The notes: a model not told the origin generated them from the letters alone. A stretch of 64,000 nucleotides of DNA from Lactococcus nasutitermitis (GCF_018403765.1 NZ_BOVQ01000003.1:186001-250000); one strand, 5' to 3'. Shown: positions 17,057 through 25,416, counted from the first letter of the stretch. Numbers and translations: made by a program.

Positions 17057-17463
17057 TGTTTAAAAAAGGTGAAAAAGTTGCGCATACAGCTTTCTCTGGT
17101 ACAGCATTTTATATGTCCGTTTTGGATGAAAATGCAGTTGCAATGGTTGAAGAGCTGACTTTTCCTGTTGATTCACGGACGAATTGGCACAGTAATCCTT
17201 GTGGTCAGACGATTTTGGTCACGCAAGGTGAGATGATTTATCAGGCAGAAAATGAACCAGCAAAGTTGCTAGGTGCTGGCGATGTGATTGTCGTCAGCCC
17301 AAATGTTCGGCACTGGCACGGCGCTATTTCTGAGGAAAATTGCTGTTTGCTCGTGACTTACAAGAGTGCAAATGAAGCGCTGGTCACTTTTGACAGTTCT
17401 GTCAGTGACGATAATTTCAAAAATGCAATTATGGAGGCAAAAAATGACAAGAAAATTGACTGA
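17056..17463 (+). CDS. Cupin domain protein
   Basis: 135 residues forming a single cupin barrel. Motif 1 is seen in NWHSNPCGQTILVTQGE (about 46-62) and motif 2 in GDVIVVSPNVRHWHGA (about 76-91), with the metal-binding His and Glu positions kept. Such small cupins often accompany quinone or aldehyde stress enzymes such as carboxymuconolactone decarboxylase-like proteins; none is adjacent. The coding sequence includes a TTTTGACAGTTCTGTCA palindrome, read as FDSSV, near the C-terminus. Confidence 0.88.
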   Translation: MFKKGEKVAHTAFSGTAFYMSVLDENAVAMVEELTFPVDSRTNWHSNPCGQTILVTQGEMIYQAENEPAKLLGAGDVIVVSPNVRHWHGAISEENCCLLVTYKSANEALVTFDSSVSDDNFKNAIMEAKNDKKID

Positions 17464-17845
17464 GGGAAAGCTTTATCATGCTGATTTTGACAGATTTAGC
17501 ACATGGACAGCGCTGGCTGCGCTACTTGTTCCTGCTGATTTTGAATTGGCTGAGGTTCAAGATGAGATTTTCCAAAATGGTGCGGCGGTCATTCGCTTGC
17601 GTTATACTCGAAATGGCGAAAATATTGAGTTGAATGGTAAGAAAATAACAGTCGCTGGTACGAAATACAAATGTTTCATGCCGTCAAGTGGCGCTTACGC
17701 GTGGGTCATTTTTGGTAAAGAAAAAAACGCAATTATTTTTGAACGCGAGATTGAATGGAGCAACGGTCGCACGACTGAAAAATGGCTTCATGACACTTAT
17801 TTGGATACCGGGAAGCTTGATTTTATACCTGTCAGACGTCGTTAA
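17444..17845 (+). CDS. Uncharacterised protein, third gene of the MerR-controlled operon
   Basis: 133 residues from MTRKLTEGKLYHADF. The start at 17444 has GGAGG seven bases upstream and overlaps the cupin gene by 20 bases, which argues for coupled translation. No family is recognised. The sequence has mixed beta-strand character, with an aromatic cluster (AYAWVIFGKEKNAIIFERE, about 87-105) and no membrane helix or signal peptide. From context it may act with the cupin in a stress response, which is inference. Confidence 0.65.
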   Translation: MTRKLTEGKLYHADFDRFSTWTALAALLVPADFELAEVQDEIFQNGAAVIRLRYTRNGENIELNGKKITVAGTKYKCFMPSSGAYAWVIFGKEKNAIIFEREIEWSNGRTTEKWLHDTYLDTGKLDFIPVRRR

Positions 17846-17888
17846 ATGAGAATAAACCTGTCAATAATTTTGACAGCTTTATTTATTT

Positions 17889-17911
17889 TTTTGACAGAAC
17901 TGTCAAAAATT
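17889..17911. terminator. TGACAG palindrome between converging genes
   Basis: TTTTTTTGACAG-AA-CTGTCAAAAA, placed between the 133-residue gene and the trmH 3' end. It is a likely terminator for one or both. Confidence 0.6.
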
Positions 17912-17927
17912 ATTATAGGCTGAAAGC

Positions 17928-18019
17928 CGGAGAAGTCGAAAAAATTGAACTTACAGAAATTCAATGTACTACGATTTCACAATGAAAACATCAAAATTTC
18001 CGCTGCCACCGCGACGTTG
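17928..18019 (-). pseudogene. Duplicated 3' end of the trmH-type gene (92 bp)
   Basis: Repeats 18077-18168, which holds the last 14 codons of the methyltransferase, its stop and about 49 downstream bases, with roughly eight mismatches. The offset is 149 bases. It has no start codon and is non-functional. Confidence 0.88.
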
Positions 18020-18076
18020 CCTTTTTGTCATTCGCTTTAGCGGATAGACAAAACGGACAACGTAGTTTCGTAGAAA
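18020..18076. repeat. Nested-hairpin insert between the trmH 3' end copies
   Basis: Three nested stems: CGTTG (18015-18019) / CAACG (18058-18062), TTTTGTC / GACAAAA, and CGC-TTTA-GCG at the tip. A second hairpin, GTTTC-GTA-GAAAC (18065-18077), follows. No coding capacity. Confidence 0.8.
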
Positions 18077-18125
18077 CGGAGAAGTCGAAAAAGACGAACT
18101 TACAGAAATTCCATGTACACTGATT

Positions 18126-18866
18126 TCACAATGAAAACATCAAAATTCCAGCTGCCACCGCGACGTTGAGAGATTCGGCTTGTCCGGGCATTTCGATATG
18201 AACGAGCGTGTCCGCCTGCTCCAGCGCTAATTCACTGACGCCATTTCCCTCATTGCCCATGACGAGCGCAAATCTGGGATTTTTGACAGACTTGTAAGAG
18301 ACTGATTTTGTTGACAAGGTCGTCGTCAAGATAGGAATGCTCGCTGTTTTCAAGCTGTCAAAAAGTTCTCGCTCAGCAATTTTAATCACTGGCAGATGAA
18401 AATGGCTGCCCTGCATACTGCGCACGACTTTCGGACTGTAAATGTCGGCGGTGTCACCGACAACAAAAACCGCCGAAAATCCCGCAGCATCAGCTGTTCG
18501 CACCATTGTGCCAACATTTCCAGGATCTTGTACATTTTCCAAAACAAGAAACTTATCTCCTGCAAAATCTGCTGTATCAGATGATTTCGCAACTTCTGCG
18601 ATAATGCCCTGCGGCGTTTCCGCATCAGACAAACTTTTAAGCACATCATCTGTCACAACAATCAACTCCGCGTCTTGTAAATTGTCAGAAACTCTATCAA
18701 CTTTATCGGCACTGACAAACACCGAAATCAGCCGTGCACCCGTTTTGACAGCTTCGTCAAAAAGATGAAATCCCTCAATCAGATAAGACTGTTGCCGATA
18801 TTTTTTTGTCAGCAATTTTCGTGCCTCTTTAACTTTTTTATTTTCGCGCGAACTAATAATTTCCAT
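18126..18866 (-). CDS. TrmH/SpoU family RNA 2'-O-methyltransferase
   Basis: 246 residues, a SpoU-class enzyme that methylates ribose in tRNA or 23S rRNA with S-adenosylmethionine. The N-terminal substrate-binding domain contains YLIEGFHLFDEAVK. The C-terminal knotted domain shows the three family motifs: LENVQDPGNVGTMVRTADA (about 127-145), ALVMGNEGNGVS (about 200-211) and IEMPGQAESLNVAVAAGI (about 223-240). The exact target nucleotide cannot be told. Divergent from acyP, a pairing common in streptococci. Its 3' end is duplicated immediately downstream. Confidence 0.93.
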   Translation of the reverse strand: MEIISSRENKKVKEARKLLTKKYRQQSYLIEGFHLFDEAVKTGARLISVFVSADKVDRVSDNLQDAELIVVTDDVLKSLSDAETPQGIIAEVAKSSDTADFAGDKFLVLENVQDPGNVGTMVRTADAAGFSAVFVVGDTADIYSPKVVRSMQGSHFHLPVIKIAERELFDSLKTASIPILTTTLSTKSVSYKSVKNPRFALVMGNEGNGVSELALEQADTLVHIEMPGQAESLNVAVAAGILMFSL

Positions 18867-18905
18867 GAAAAATTTCCCTTTCGGATGCTGTTTTTGTTAT
18901 AATTA

Positions 18906-19108
18906 TTATAACATATTTGCTAAAGCGACAATCACTCGATTTAGCAAATACTAATGAGGTATCTAGGAAGTCCACCATGGTAGCTTTCGTCTGAGCGTTG
19001 GTGCTTTGCCTTTTGCTCTTGGTGCTTCACAGCACCTAAGCAAACGGACATTTGTAGCGTAGCGCAGATAGCGCCGTACGGACAGTGATACTTATAACAT
19101 ACTAATGA
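18906..19108. repeat. Hairpin element between trmH and acyP
   Basis: A region of about 200 bases flanked by TTATAACAT...ACTAATGA at both ends (18906-18957, interrupted by a TTTGCTAAA / TTTAGCAAA hairpin, and 19092-19108). In the centre lie TTTTGCT / AGCAAA with GGTGCT-TCAC-AGCACC at the tip, then CGGACA and GCGC-AGATA-GCGC. The centre matches the trmH insert in framework. No ORF. Confidence 0.7.
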
Positions 19109-19138
19109 AATTCTCATAGTTTAGCAAAGGAGAAAAAA

Positions 19139-19429
19139 ATGCAAAAATTAAAAATTATCGTTAGCGGACGTGTGCAAGGTGTTGGATTTCGTTATTTCGT
19201 GATTAGTGTCGCTCGTGAACACAGCATTTTCGGACGTGTTTGGAACAACGATGATGGCACAGTCGGTATCTGGGCGCAATCCGAAAATTCCGCCGAAATG
19301 ACTGCTTTTCTCGCCAGCGTTCGTCAAGGTCCAAAACGCAGTCCATTTGCCAAAGTTGACTATCTGGACAGCTTGCCCGCAGCATTTCCAGACTTTACCG
19401 ACTTCAACATCACTTATGACACACACTAA
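19139..19429 (+). CDS. acyP: Acylphosphatase
   Basis: Hydrolyses acyl phosphates such as carbamoyl phosphate and 1,3-bisphosphoglycerate. 96 residues, the normal size. The active-site signature GRVQGVGFRYF (about 10-20) carries the catalytic Arg, and the conserved Asn is in VWNNDDGTVGI (about 35-45). AAAGGAG ribosome site. Divergent from trmH. In many streptococci yidC follows acyP, but here yidC lies 12 kb away. Confidence 0.96.
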   Translation: MQKLKIIVSGRVQGVGFRYFVISVAREHSIFGRVWNNDDGTVGIWAQSENSAEMTAFLASVRQGPKRSPFAKVDYLDSLPAAFPDFTDFNITYDTH

Positions 19430-19463
19430 AAACTTTTTGACAAAACTGTCAAAAAGTTTTTTC
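19429..19463. terminator. TGACA palindrome acting as acyP/PvaA terminator
   Basis: AAAAACTTTTTGACA-AAAC-TGTCAAAAAGTTTTTT fills the whole space between the converging acyP and lysozyme genes. It is a long perfect stem with T runs on both strands. Confidence 0.88.
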
Positions 19464-20066
19464 TTACCAATCAAACAAATCCATCAAATACATATGATAC
19501 TGCACTTCTTTGGCATAAAAAATGTTGCCTCCGTTGACATAAAGTTTCCCCTGATTGTACATCAGAGAGTCAACAGTCAGATGATAATAAGTTTCGCCCG
19601 TCGTATTTCCCAAACTTGGCGCAACGACCATACGAGAATATTTTTTCGACAGCGCCAGTGTATTTTTTCCACCGTGAGCCACGACATAATCTACATAGGA
19701 TTTTCCATAATTATAAGCCTGCACTCCTGTCCAGACATCTACTTTTTTTTCTGACGCATATTCTAAAACTTTTGCCAAATTGGACACACCTTGTGTGATG
19801 CTCTCTGACTCATTGCCAATATCATTTGCCTTGCCATTCAAACTCTCGCTTGATTGCATGACATCAACATCTTTACCCTTTGTTTCTGTATATATAATTG
19901 CCAACGCGAGCCGTGTATCATTGCCCAAGCCCTGTTCTTGTAAACTCTTTTTTACTGCTGGTTCATAGCTCAAAACGCGTTTCACATTTTCATGTGTTCG
20001 ATAGACGTAAAAAGCACCTAGCGCCACAAGCACCAGTATCAATAAACTTACGAATTTTTTTAACAT
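19464..20066 (-). CDS. PvaA-like lysozyme family protein
   Basis: 200 residues. An N-terminal membrane anchor or signal (about 4-22, FVSLLILVLVALGAFYV) precedes a lysozyme-like domain with IIYTETKGK (the likely catalytic Glu), DVMQSSESLNGKAN and VQAYNYGKSYVDYV. This matches the Lysozyme_like family that includes the pneumococcal vaccine antigen A homologue. Likely a wall-facing muramidase involved in remodelling or transglycosylase-type cleavage; enzymatic detail is inferred from the family. Preceded by a usable AGGTAAG ribosome site; monocistronic. Confidence 0.87.
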   Translation of the reverse strand: MLKKFVSLLILVLVALGAFYVYRTHENVKRVLSYEPAVKKSLQEQGLGNDTRLALAIIYTETKGKDVDVMQSSESLNGKANDIGNESESITQGVSNLAKVLEYASEKKVDVWTGVQAYNYGKSYVDYVVAHGGKNTLALSKKYSRMVVAPSLGNTTGETYYHLTVDSLMYNQGKLYVNGGNIFYAKEVQYHMYLMDLFDW

Positions 20067-20274
20067 ATCACTTACCTAGATTCTTTTTTGACAGTTTCAT
20101 TAACTTATACATTTCGGATTTTTTTTACTGTCGTTTTTTTAAAATTCTTCGTTTAAAATTTTATTCAATTTTTATAAAAGTAGTGCAAAATTTGCAAAAT
20201 TCATGACCACTTCTTACTTTTAATTTTAGTACAAACTTTCCAGTTTTGCAAATTAAATTCTTCTTATTTTATTC

Positions 20275-21528
20275 TTATTTATAAAGCGGAAATTGTCGAG
20301 TGAGTGCCAACACATTTTGACGCACTTCATCAAGTACTTCTTGATTATCTTTATTTTTCAAAGCTTTGACAATCCACTGCGCAATCTGACGACTCTCTTT
20401 TTCTTTCATTCCACGAGATGTAATCGCCGCCGCCCCAATCCGCACGCCAGAAGTTTTAAAAGGAGACAAAGTTTCCCCAGGAATGGCTTCCTTATTCAAG
20501 GTGATATGTACGCTATCCAGCAAATCTTGCGCTTCTTTCCCATTTATCCCTAAATCAAGCACTTTCAGATTAAGTAAATGATTATCTGTTCCGCCAGCAA
20601 TCAACTTCAAACTATCAACTTGAGCAAACTCATCAGCCATCGCCACTGTATTTTTCAAAACCTGCGTCATATAATCTTTAAATTCAGGTGCAAGTGCTTC
20701 TTTAAATGCGACTGCTTTCCCAGCAATCACGTGTTCCAATGGTCCACCTTGAATGCCGGGGAAAATTGCAGAATTTATTTTTTTCGCCAGATTTTCATCA
20801 TTGGTCAAAATCATCCCTCCGCGCGGTCCACGCAAGGTTTTGTGCGTTGTTGTCGTTGTAATATCCGCAAAAGGTACGGGACTTGGGTGCAAACCAGTCG
20901 CAACAAGTCCCGCAATATGCGCCATATCCACCATCAATTTTGCACCCACACTATCCGCAATGTCACGGAATTTTTCAAAATCAATCACTCGCGAATATGC
21001 CGAAGCACCAGCTACAATCAACTTAGGCTGATTTTCCTTTGCCAAACGCAAAATCTCATCATAATCTAATCTTTCTGTATCAGGATTTACACCATAAGAC
21101 ACAAAATGATATGTTTTTCCTGAAAAATTCACAGTTGCACCATGTGTCAAATGCCCGCCGGCATTCAAATCCATTCCAAGCACTGTATCTCCCGGCTCAA
21201 TCAGTGCCAGATAAGCTGCTGCATTTGCCTGCGAACCTGAATGTGGCTGAACATTAGCAAATTTTGCCCCAAAAAGTTGCTTTGCGCGCTCAATCGCAAG
21301 ATTTTCCACAATATCAACGCACTCAGTTCCACCATAATAACGTTTCCCCGGATAACCTTCTGCGTATTTATTAGTCAAAACAGAACCTTGCGCCGCGAGA
21401 ACCGCTGGAGACACAATATTTTCAGAAGCAATCAGTTCAATCGTCTGCTCTTGGCGCTCTTCTTCAGCATGAATAGCTTGCCACAGTTCTGAATCAACTT
21501 TTTCAAAATCTTTTTTGTCAAAAATCAT
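20275..21528 (-). CDS. glyA: Serine hydroxymethyltransferase
   Basis: Interconverts serine plus tetrahydrofolate with glycine plus 5,10-methylene-tetrahydrofolate, using pyridoxal phosphate; the main one-carbon source. 417 residues. Conserved blocks: [14 protein letters not shown] near the N-terminus, [17 protein letters not shown], and [15 protein letters not shown] (about 224-238), which holds the PLP lysine. AAAGGAG ribosome site. It is the last member of the tdk-to-glyA neighbourhood, but the hairpin region after tsaC suggests a separate transcript. Confidence 0.98.
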   Translation of the reverse strand: MIFDKKDFEKVDSELWQAIHAEEERQEQTIELIASENIVSPAVLAAQGSVLTNKYAEGYPGKRYYGGTECVDIVENLAIERAKQLFGAKFANVQPHSGSQANAAAYLALIEPGDTVLGMDLNAGGHLTHGATVNFSGKTYHFVSYGVNPDTERLDYDEILRLAKENQPKLIVAGASAYSRVIDFEKFRDIADSVGAKLMVDMAHIAGLVATGLHPSPVPFADITTTTTHKTLRGPRGGMILTNDENLAKKINSAIFPGIQGGPLEHVIAGKAVAFKEALAPEFKDYMTQVLKNTVAMADEFAQVDSLKLIAGGTDNHLLNLKVLDLGINGKEAQDLLDSVHITLNKEAIPGETLSPFKTSGVRIGAAAITSRGMKEKESRQIAQWIVKALKNKDNQEVLDEVRQNVLALTRQFPLYK

Positions 21529-21639
21529 CTAATCTCCTTTATTAGTGCAAGAAATTCCACATTTTTCTATAAAAAAATAGCACTTTCATAATTTATTATA
21601 GCAAAATTATAACAATTTTATTGAATATTTTTCTTATAA

Positions 21640-21705
21640 AAAAAGATATATTCTTTGCCGAACTTTCTGCTTTCGCACGAAAATTGACCTTGAATATATC
21701 TTTTT
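21640..21705 (-). terminator. tsaC terminator with an unusually long loop
   Basis: AAAAAGATATATTC and GAATATATCTTTTT form a 14-bp stem, but the loop is about 37 bases and contains smaller C/G-bearing repeats (GCCGAAC, GCTTTCGCACG). It looks like a normal terminator whose loop has received extra sequence. Confidence 0.65.
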
Positions 21706-22315
21706 ATTGCTCAATAGCACCAAGTTCAGGCACTTTTGCGCCTAATTCTTCTGCCGTGATTGCTCCCTGACGCAGGATTTTCGCTTGTTTCCTCGTAAGG
21801 TCAAGAATTGTCGTATCAAGTCCATAAATACTGTCATCTTTGAGTGAAACAGCTGCATTTTCAAGAATTTCTGTCGTCAAATCACTGAAAAAGCGTGGAC
21901 TTGCTGCTCCCGTCAGATTTGCAGACGGCCCTACAAGTACACCCAACGCGCGAATAACCTCTTGTGTCACCGCGATGGACGGCATCCGAAAACCAATCGT
22001 TTTTTTGCCAATATGCACCCAAGCAGGCACATTTTCTGCTGCTTCAAGGATAATTGTTAAAGGTCCAGGCAAAAAATTTTTCACGAGTTTCTCAAGATAA
22101 TCTGGCTGATTTTTGCTAAATTTTAAAATCGTTTCATAGCTTGAAACATTGAGATTCAGAGCTTTATCTGTCGGTCTGCCTTTGACAGCATAAAGCTTTT
22201 CAACCGCTTTTTGATTCATCGCATCGGCAAAAAGTCCATAAACCGTTTCTGTTGGGAGAATGGCGAGTTCACCTGATTTCAAAGCTTTGATAGCTTCCTC
22301 AGTTTTCTTTTCCAC
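21704..22315 (-). CDS. Threonylcarbamoyl-AMP synthase (TsaC/Sua5 family)
   Basis: Makes threonylcarbamoyl-AMP from threonine, bicarbonate and ATP for the t6A37 modification of ANN-decoding tRNAs. 203 residues from the GTG at 22315, chosen for its AGGGAG ribosome site and the family's usual length; the open frame extends 25 codons upstream but overlaps the preceding gene. Motifs: ILPTETVYGLFADA (about 19-32), KGRPTDKALNLNVSS, and VGPSANLTGAASP. It overlaps the upstream gene by 17 bases. Confidence 0.93.
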   Translation of the reverse strand: MEKKTEEAIKALKSGELAILPTETVYGLFADAMNQKAVEKLYAVKGRPTDKALNLNVSSYETILKFSKNQPDYLEKLVKNFLPGPLTIILEAAENVPAWVHIGKKTIGFRMPSIAVTQEVIRALGVLVGPSANLTGAASPRFFSDLTTEILENAAVSLKDDSIYGLDTTILDLTRKQAKILRQGAITAEELGAKVPELGAIEQ

Positions 22316-22658
22316 TTTTTTTCTCCCTTGCTTGTGCGCGATTTTCAAGATTATTTTGTTTTTCTGTGATTTTTGCCAATTTCTTATCAAGTTGATGATA
22401 TTTTGCTTCCATAGCTACAACAATCTGCTTAAATTCCTCTGGCACATGATAAGGATGGCGAAAAATCAAACCTGTTAAACCGATTTTTGCACCATCAAAC
22501 TGGTCAAGATTTTCTTTGTAACGCAAAAGTTCTGTTCTGGCAAATTGTAATTCATCAGTTGCCATTTGAAGCTCATTTTCATTCATCATACGACTGGCTA
22601 GTGCAAAATTTTGTTGTACCTTTTTTCCTTGTGTTCGCAAATCTGCTTCGACTGTCAT
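22299..22658 (-). CDS. Uncharacterised helical protein
   Basis: 119 residues, predicted mostly helical with a basic tail (AREKKSGKEN). No membrane helix or signal. The middle FDGAKIGLTGLIFRHPYHVP interrupts two coiled segments. I do not recognise the family. It sits between a GNAT gene (seven-base gap) and tsaC (17-base overlap) in the prfA operon, with an AAAGGAA ribosome site, so it is surely translated. Confidence 0.7.
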   Translation of the reverse strand: MTVEADLRTQGKKVQQNFALASRMMNENELQMATDELQFARTELLRYKENLDQFDGAKIGLTGLIFRHPYHVPEEFKQIVVAMEAKYHQLDKKLAKITEKQNNLENRAQAREKKSGKEN

Positions 22659-22665
22659 TTTATTC

Positions 22666-23073
22666 TCATTCCTTTCTTAGATAAATATTATCTTTGATTT
22701 CGTATCCTCTGTCAAAAACTTGATGACCGTATTTTTCTGGAAAATAATTTTTGACAGTTTTGTAAGCTGTAAATCCTGATTTTTCATAGAATACCGCAGT
22801 GTATTCATCTGTGCGTACGTGAAGTTTCGGATATTTTTCGCTTAAAAATTCAAGCATTTGACTGCCGTAACCTTGCCCTTGCGCACTTGCTAACACGGCG
22901 AGATTTTGTAATTCAAAAAAATCGCCCTCGTCCGTCACAATCGCTACGGCAAGCTCATCAAGCGTCCACATGTCACCCTTTTCAAGATAATCAGCGATAA
23001 ATTTCTCATCATCCGCCAACGTAAGGAGCGTCATAAAAGCGGCTTTATTTTCAGTTATTTGTTGAATTTTCAA
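22666..23073 (-). CDS. GNAT family N-acetyltransferase
   Basis: 135 residues with the acetyl-CoA binding signature QGQGYGSQMLEFL (about 70-82) preceded by the beta-4 strand FFELQNLAVLAS. The C-terminal FYEKSGFTAYKTVKNYF completes the fold. Substrate unknown; such proteins may act on small molecules or on ribosomal proteins. The start is a TTG at 23073 with AAGGAG eight bases upstream, overlapping the preceding membrane protein gene by 23 bases. Confidence 0.87.
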   Translation of the reverse strand: MKIQQITENKAAFMTLLTLADDEKFIADYLEKGDMWTLDELAVAIVTDEGDFFELQNLAVLASAQGQGYGSQMLEFLSEKYPKLHVRTDEYTAVFYEKSGFTAYKTVKNYFPEKYGHQVFDRGYEIKDNIYLRKE

Positions 23074-23431
23074 GCTTATGCTCCTTTATAAACAAAATAC
23101 CGCCAATTAGCCAAAAAAGTAATGCCAGACCAAAATTTGGCAAGACTGTGATGATAGCAATCGCAAAACCGATAAGATAAAACAACATTCCAAGCTTAAA
23201 GCCTTTTTTCTTATAGGTAAAAATAAACGCTAATAGTGCTAAAATAAGCCCAGCTACCATCATCAAAGCAACAATACTCAGAGTATGAGTATAGCGTAAA
23301 GTCTGGGTTCTCCTTACCCCTTGGTCAATGTAACTAAGATAAATAAACTGTTCCCAGCCTAGCCAAAGCTGTGCATAGCTACTGACAAGCGCATAAATCA
23401 CCGTCAATAAGGTAAAAACTTTTTCTTTCAT
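23051..23431 (-). CDS. Small membrane protein, possibly DUF4064-like
   Basis: 126 residues with four hydrophobic segments (about 5-20, 50-73, 78-95 and 99-115), the last two separated by a short turn. The layout resembles small DUF4064-type membrane proteins, but the match is by topology only. It starts four bases inside the end of prmC (ATGA overlap), so it is coupled to prmC. Function unknown. Confidence 0.7.
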   Translation of the reverse strand: MKEKVFTLLTVIYALVSSYAQLWLGWEQFIYLSYIDQGVRRTQTLRYTHTLSIVALMMVAGLILALLAFIFTYKKKGFKLGMLFYLIGFAIAIITVLPNFGLALLFWLIGGILFIKEHKLENSTNN

Positions 23432-24240
23432 GTCAGGCTTACCATTCTGTCCTTGTCAAAAATATCTTTGTGAATTTTGACAGTTCTGTCAGAAAAATTT
23501 TCCTCAAAAAGTTTTTTGACAGCTTTTCCTTGCTTATAGCCAATCTCACAATATAGCTTACCACTTTCTGTCAAATGTGCTGGCGCCTGATGCGCAATTT
23601 TTTCATAAATTGCCAAGCCATCATGTTCAGCAAAAAGAGCATTGTCAGGTTCAAATTTTTTGACAGAACGGTCAACTTCATTTTCGTCAGCACGTGCAAT
23701 ATAAGGAGGATTGGAAACAATAATATCAAATTTTTCGTCAATATTATCCAGCACATCTGATTTTACAAAATCAAGGTTCACACCATTTTTGACAGCATTT
23801 TCTTGCGCCAATTCAAGTGCACCATCAGAAATATCCGTTGCCGTAATTTCCCAGTCAGGATGCGCCTTTGCGAGACTCACAGCAATCGCACCTGAACCCG
23901 TTCCAATATCCAGCACACGCAAATGCCCCATCGAATTTTCCGTCAAAATCAGTTGTACCAATTCCTCCGTCTCAGGACGCGGAATCAGCACACGCTCATC
24001 CACCTTAAAACGCAAACCGCAAAATTCTGCCCAACCAACAATGTATTGTGGCGGTTCATGAGCTGCCAAACGTTTTGACAGTTCTGTCAAAAAAATAATC
24101 TCCTTCTCCGAAATCTCCTCGCGCATCAAATTCAGCCAAGCCAATTTTGACAAGTTTGTCAGCCCACGATAAACAAATTCCAGCTCGAAAGGCTCCTCTA
24201 AATCAGCCGATAAATCTTTGACAGCCTCAATCCACAGCAT
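23428..24240 (-). CDS. prmC: Release factor glutamine methyltransferase
   Basis: Methylates the Gln of the GGQ motif in release factors RF1 and RF2, which speeds peptide release. 270 residues. The SAM-binding motif is LDIGTGSGAIAVSLA (about 101-115) and the catalytic NPPY is in DIIVSNPPYIA (about 173-183). It sits in the same operon as its substrate prfA. Unusual: its coding strand holds about eight copies of TGACAG / CTGTCA words, including a full TTTTGACAG-TT-CTGTCAAAA palindrome, in more than one reading frame. Confidence 0.96.
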   Translation of the reverse strand: MLWIEAVKDLSADLEEPFELEFVYRGLTNLSKLAWLNLMREEISEKEIIFLTELSKRLAAHEPPQYIVGWAEFCGLRFKVDERVLIPRPETEELVQLILTENSMGHLRVLDIGTGSGAIAVSLAKAHPDWEITATDISDGALELAQENAVKNGVNLDFVKSDVLDNIDEKFDIIVSNPPYIARADENEVDRSVKKFEPDNALFAEHDGLAIYEKIAHQAPAHLTESGKLYCEIGYKQGKAVKKLFEENFSDRTVKIHKDIFDKDRMVSLT

Positions 24241-24268
24241 TTCTAATCCTCCTTTCTCAAAAATTTAA

Positions 24269-24346
24269 TTATTCAACTTTATTTAGCAACTCATCAGGAT
24301 TAGACCAGTCACTAGGCTTGATTATCCCAGCTTCCCTCTCACTCAT
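24269..24346 (-). CDS. Possible 25-residue peptide between prfA and prmC
   Basis: A small ORF beginning [18 protein letters not shown] overlaps the prfA stop as ATGA, with GGGAG just upstream inside prfA. It would be read by coupling. It fills most of the otherwise empty 102 bases before prmC, which has its own AAAGGAGG. There is no family evidence, so it may equally be a non-functional remnant. Confidence 0.3.
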   Translation of the reverse strand: MSEREAGIIKPSDWSNPDELLNKVE

Positions 24347-25416
24347 TCTCCCAGCTCCGCCAATTTCTGCGTTTGGTCATAAATAATCAACGCATTGACA
24401 ATCTCATCCAAATCCCCAGCAATAATTCGGTCCAACTTTTGAACCGTCAAACCAATCCGATGGTCTGTCACACGATTTTGTGGAAAATTATAAGTCCGAA
24501 TCCGCTCAGAACGGTCTCCAGTTCCCACCGTTGACTTACGCGCCGTATTTTGCTTATCCAGCTCAATCTGCTGATAATAATCAAACACTTTCGTATTGAG
24601 CAGCTTAATCGCCTTATCCCGATTTTTCTGCTGCGTCCGCTCTTCTTGCATTTCCACCTTAATTCCCGTTGGCAAATGCACCATCCGCACCGCAGTCGCA
24701 ACCTTATTGACATTTTGTCCGCCAGCACCTGACGCATGATAAATATCCGTGCGAATTTCATTCGGGTCAATCCGATAATCAAATTCTTCCACTTCAGGCA
24801 TAACAAGCACCGTCGCTGTTGAGGTATGCACGCGCCCTTGCGTTTCCGTCACAGGCACACGTTGCACACGATGCGCTCCACTTTCATACTTCAACTTAGA
24901 ATAAACCGAACTTCCCGAAATCAAAACAGAAACTTCCTTGAAACCACCGATAGACGTCTGATTTGCCTCCATGATTTCAAATTTCCATCCCTGACTTTCC
25001 GCATAATGCTGATACATATTTAGCAAATCCGCCGCAAAAAGTGCCGCTTCATCGCCACCAGCAGCGCCACGCACCTCCAGCACGATATTTTTCCCATCAT
25101 TCGGGTCTTTCGGCAAAAGTAAAATCTTGATTTTTTCCTCAAGTTCTTCTTTTTCAGACTTCGCAGTTGCTAATTCTTCCTTAGCAAGTTCTTTCATCTC
25201 ATCATCAAGCCCCGCCTCGCCGAGAATTTCCTCACTCTCCTCAATCGTTGCCAGTACCTTTTTATATTCCAGATAAGCCGCCACCGTATCTCGCAAATTC
25301 GCCTCTTCACGCGACAACTCCATAAAACGTTTCGTATTTGAAACCACCTCAGGGTCAGACAACAATTCGCCCAATTCCTCATAGCGTCCAATCATAGATT
25401 CTAACTGTTCAAACAT
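24343..25416 (-). CDS. prfA: Peptide chain release factor 1
   Basis: Recognises UAA and UAG and triggers release of the finished protein. 357 residues. The GGQ loop is in [13 protein letters not shown] (about 227-239), and the codon-recognition domain carries the RF1-type region around [14 protein letters not shown] (about 184-197). AAGGGAG ribosome site; the start overlaps the stop of the upstream ycxB-like gene (TAATG). It is followed by prmC, which modifies it. Confidence 0.98.
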   Translation of the reverse strand: MFEQLESMIGRYEELGELLSDPEVVSNTKRFMELSREEANLRDTVAAYLEYKKVLATIEESEEILGEAGLDDEMKELAKEELATAKSEKEELEEKIKILLLPKDPNDGKNIVLEVRGAAGGDEAALFAADLLNMYQHYAESQGWKFEIMEANQTSIGGFKEVSVLISGSSVYSKLKYESGAHRVQRVPVTETQGRVHTSTATVLVMPEVEEFDYRIDPNEIRTDIYHASGAGGQNVNKVATAVRMVHLPTGIKVEMQEERTQQKNRDKAIKLLNTKVFDYYQQIELDKQNTARKSTVGTGDRSERIRTYNFPQNRVTDHRIGLTVQKLDRIIAGDLDEIVNALIIYDQTQKLAELGE

